DNA from: Chthoniobacteraceae bacterium
GTDB taxonomy: Bacteria; Verrucomicrobiota; Verrucomicrobiia; Chthoniobacterales; Chthoniobacteraceae
Length of the DNA stretch: 8,090 bases
Assembly (NCBI GenBank): GCA_947478975.1
Contig: CANJYI010000115.1
Location: 1 to 8,090 of the forward strand
Direction: 5' to 3'
Positions 6,553 to 8,090 of the stretch are shown piece by piece. The notes below the pieces were generated by a model. The model did not search any database and was not told the DNA's origin. It saw only the letters and a program-made list of their open reading frames with translations. The position numbers and the translations under genes were made by a program. How positions within the stretch are numbered: position 1 is the first letter of the stretch; every line of letters starts with the position of its first letter.

Positions 6553-8090
6553 TCAATAAACATAAGCGAACTCATTGGAGTTGAGCAGGACAAGGCAGAC
6601 ATCTGCCAGGGCGCGGGTGCGGGCATTGACACCGGCGGGCTGAAGGTCGGGAACGAAATCCGCGTAGGCGTGCAGCGTTTCGTTGAAGGAAAACTTCTCG
6701 CCGGTGTTTTCCTCAATGGCGTCTCGGCGCACTTCGAGCGGCGGTTTTAGCGGTGCCGGTGCGGTTTGGACGAGCGGAGTGGTTTCCCGCCAGTGGGCGA
6801 GGCAGTCACGTTTTTCCTCCGCGCTCGGCAGACGCGATAACACAACGGCGAAGAGCCGCTCGATGGCCTTTTCCTCCTCGGGCGCCTCCTTGAGCACGCG
6901 CTGCGCGAGCGCGAGGGCGCGCGACTGGGTGGCCTGGCTGTTGAAGAGGCTGAAGACCTGCGGCGTGACGGTGCTGGCCTCGCGCCGCTCGCAGGAGAAG
7001 TCCGGCGCGGGTGCATTGAAGACCTCCAGCATAGGGTCCGTAAGGCCCCGCAGTTTCTGGGCGTAGAGCGAGCGTCGGTGGCGCTGCTCAGGCCGTGGAT
7101 TGGGCACCCAGGCGGAGGCAAAGGTGCCCATGACTTGGCGCGGTTGCAGGGCGGCTTCTAGGTTGATTTCAGGCCGGTTCGGGATGCCGCCGAGGGCGCG
7201 GTTCAGCTCGGCCGTGGCCGCGAGCATGGCGTCCCGTAACTCTTCCGCGCTGAGACGGCGAGGCTGAAAGACGGCGTAGCTGGTGCCAAGAGGGTCTCTC
7301 TCCCGCAGGGACTTCAAATCTGGATACGTCGCGCTGCGGCGATAGGCCTCCGAGGTCATGATGAGGCGGTGCAGTGCCTTGAAGCTCCAGCCGCTATCCA
7401 CGAACTTCGCCGCGAGCCAGTCCAGCAGTTCGGGGTGGGTCGGCTTTTTGCCCGTGCTGCCGAAGTTGTTCGGATTCCCCGCGAGCGGTTGGCCGAAATG
7501 CCACATCCACACGCGATTCACGATGGCCCTCGCGGTCAGCGGATTGTCCCCGCTGGCGACCCATTCGGCGAACGCTTTGCGACGGCCTTCGATGGTGTCG
7601 GGAATGGGCGTCTTTTGCACGGTGCCGAGTAGACTGAGGACGCCGGGGCTAACCTTGGTGCCGGAGGCAAAGGGATCGCCACCAGTGAGGATGCAGGTCT
7701 CTTCCAGTTCGCCCGCGCTCATCCGGTCGGTGGGCATGCGCAGTGGAGCGAAGACGGTTTTGTATTGCCGGGTGCGACCGCCATAGACCGCAAGAGCATA
7801 GGGTTCATAACGATCTAGTTCCCACCGCAGTCGCTCCAATCCTTTTCGTGCCACTCGTTCCAAGCCGAACTGCTCTGGCGTGAACCCGACAAGCTTCGGA
7901 GGGAACTCCCCTTCCGGTGTGCCGGCGTTGGTGAGCGCGTTTCGTGCGGCGGCGAACAGGTCCGAATACTTGCCGAATTTTCTGGCTGGGCCTTGCTTGG
8001 GAACCGCGGGATTTCGCGCGGCCTCGACGGCGGCAATCCACTTGGCCGGGTCCTTGCCGTTGTCCTTGAACCAGCGCGCGGCGTTCTCCA
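6553..8090 (-). CDS. PSD1 (DUF1549/DUF1553) protein, C-terminal part
   Basis: The minus-strand frame is open from the stop at 6553 to the window edge, giving 511 residues; the N-terminus lies beyond 8090. The visible part begins with a linker (ENAARWFKDNGKDPAKWIAA). An in-frame TTG at 7863 is inside it and is not a start. After ALAVYGGRTRQYKTVFAP comes DUF1553 (about 165-435), with NPLTARAIVNRVWMWHFG (182-199), GKKPTHPELLDWL (213-225), and a C-terminal tail ending LADVCLVLLNSNEFAYVY, the usual end of these proteins. Full-length members are generally 800-1100 residues with a signal peptide, often a cytochrome c-like PSCyt1 domain, and DUF1549 before this region. They are exported and usually encoded directly upstream of a DUF1501 gene on the same strand; here a toxin-antitoxin pair on the other strand intervenes. 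Biochemical function is unknown. Confidence 0.93.
   Translation of the reverse strand, partial: ENAARWFKDNGKDPAKWIAAVEAARNPAVPKQGPARKFGKYSDLFAAARNALTNAGTPEGEFPPKLVGFTPEQFGLERVARKGLERLRWELDRYEPYALAVYGGRTRQYKTVFAPLRMPTDRMSAGELEETCILTGGDPFASGTKVSPGVLSLLGTVQKTPIPDTIEGRRKAFAEWVASGDNPLTARAIVNRVWMWHFGQPLAGNPNNFGSTGKKPTHPELLDWLAAKFVDSGWSFKALHRLIMTSEAYRRSATYPDLKSLRERDPLGTSYAVFQPRRLSAEELRDAMLAATAELNRALGGIPNRPEINLEAALQPRQVMGTFASAWVPNPRPEQRHRRSLYAQKLRGLTDPMLEVFNAPAPDFSCERREASTVTPQVFSLFNSQATQSRALALAQRVLKEAPEEEKAIERLFAVVLSRLPSAEEKRDCLAHWRETTPLVQTAPAPLKPPLEVRRDAIEENTGEKFSFNETLHAYADFVPDLQPAGVNARTRALADVCLVLLNSNEFAYVY

Noticed and set aside
7801..8090. Separate small genes on the minus strand near the right edge, or a PSD1 start at 7863
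   Set aside because: The PSD1 frame stays open to the window edge with sensible linker sequence, and codon 7863 is an internal TTG. The other frames are shadows.

Overview
The window looks like a chromosomal segment from a member of the PVC superphylum, most likely Verrucomicrobiota. The main grounds are a PSD1 (DUF1549/DUF1553) protein paired with a Tat-exported DUF1501 protein, which is a signature of planctomycetes and verrucomicrobia. A secreted TIM-barrel sugar isomerase/epimerase lies next to them, the DNA is GC-rich, and most start codons lack a Shine-Dalgarno sequence. Phylum-level placement is an inference from gene content.

Layout. Positions 1-1015 carry no gene I can support. They hold a strong REP-like hairpin (50-105), a 16-bp tandem duplication (424-455) and a palindromic repeat of the 'ATCCGCAGAT...ATCTGCGGAT' type (880-956). 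Five coding units then run leftward on the minus strand, listed from low to high coordinate: a GT4 glycosyltransferase (1016-2158); a secreted protein with a GATase-like domain, broken by a one-base frameshift (2349-3550); a secreted sugar-phosphate-isomerase-like protein (3569-4432); a DUF1501 protein (4453-5883); and the C-terminal part of a PSD1 protein that runs off the right edge (6553-8090). In transcription order this is PSD1, DUF1501, isomerase, broken gene, glycosyltransferase. The DUF1501, isomerase and broken genes are 18-20 nt apart and look like one operon. The glycosyltransferase follows a 190-nt gap and may be a separate unit.

The interruption. Between PSD1 and DUF1501, on the opposite strand, sits a compact type II toxin-antitoxin operon: a SpoVT/AbrB (MazE-like) antitoxin (5926-6153) overlapping by ATGA a Doc/Fic-family toxin (6150-6548). 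It ends 4 nt from the PSD1 stop and begins 42 nt from the DUF1501 start. It therefore fills almost exactly the PSD1-DUF1501 junction, and its candidate promoter overlaps a divergent candidate promoter for the DUF1501 operon.

How the genes may work together. PSD1 and DUF1501 proteins are exported partners of unknown biochemistry, usually encoded side by side. Here they sit with two more exported proteins, one with a carbohydrate-active TIM barrel and one with a GATase-like domain resembling those of beta-galactosidases. This suggests an envelope or periplasmic carbohydrate-processing locus that has acquired a toxin-antitoxin insertion and one frameshifted member. The substrate cannot be read from the sequence.
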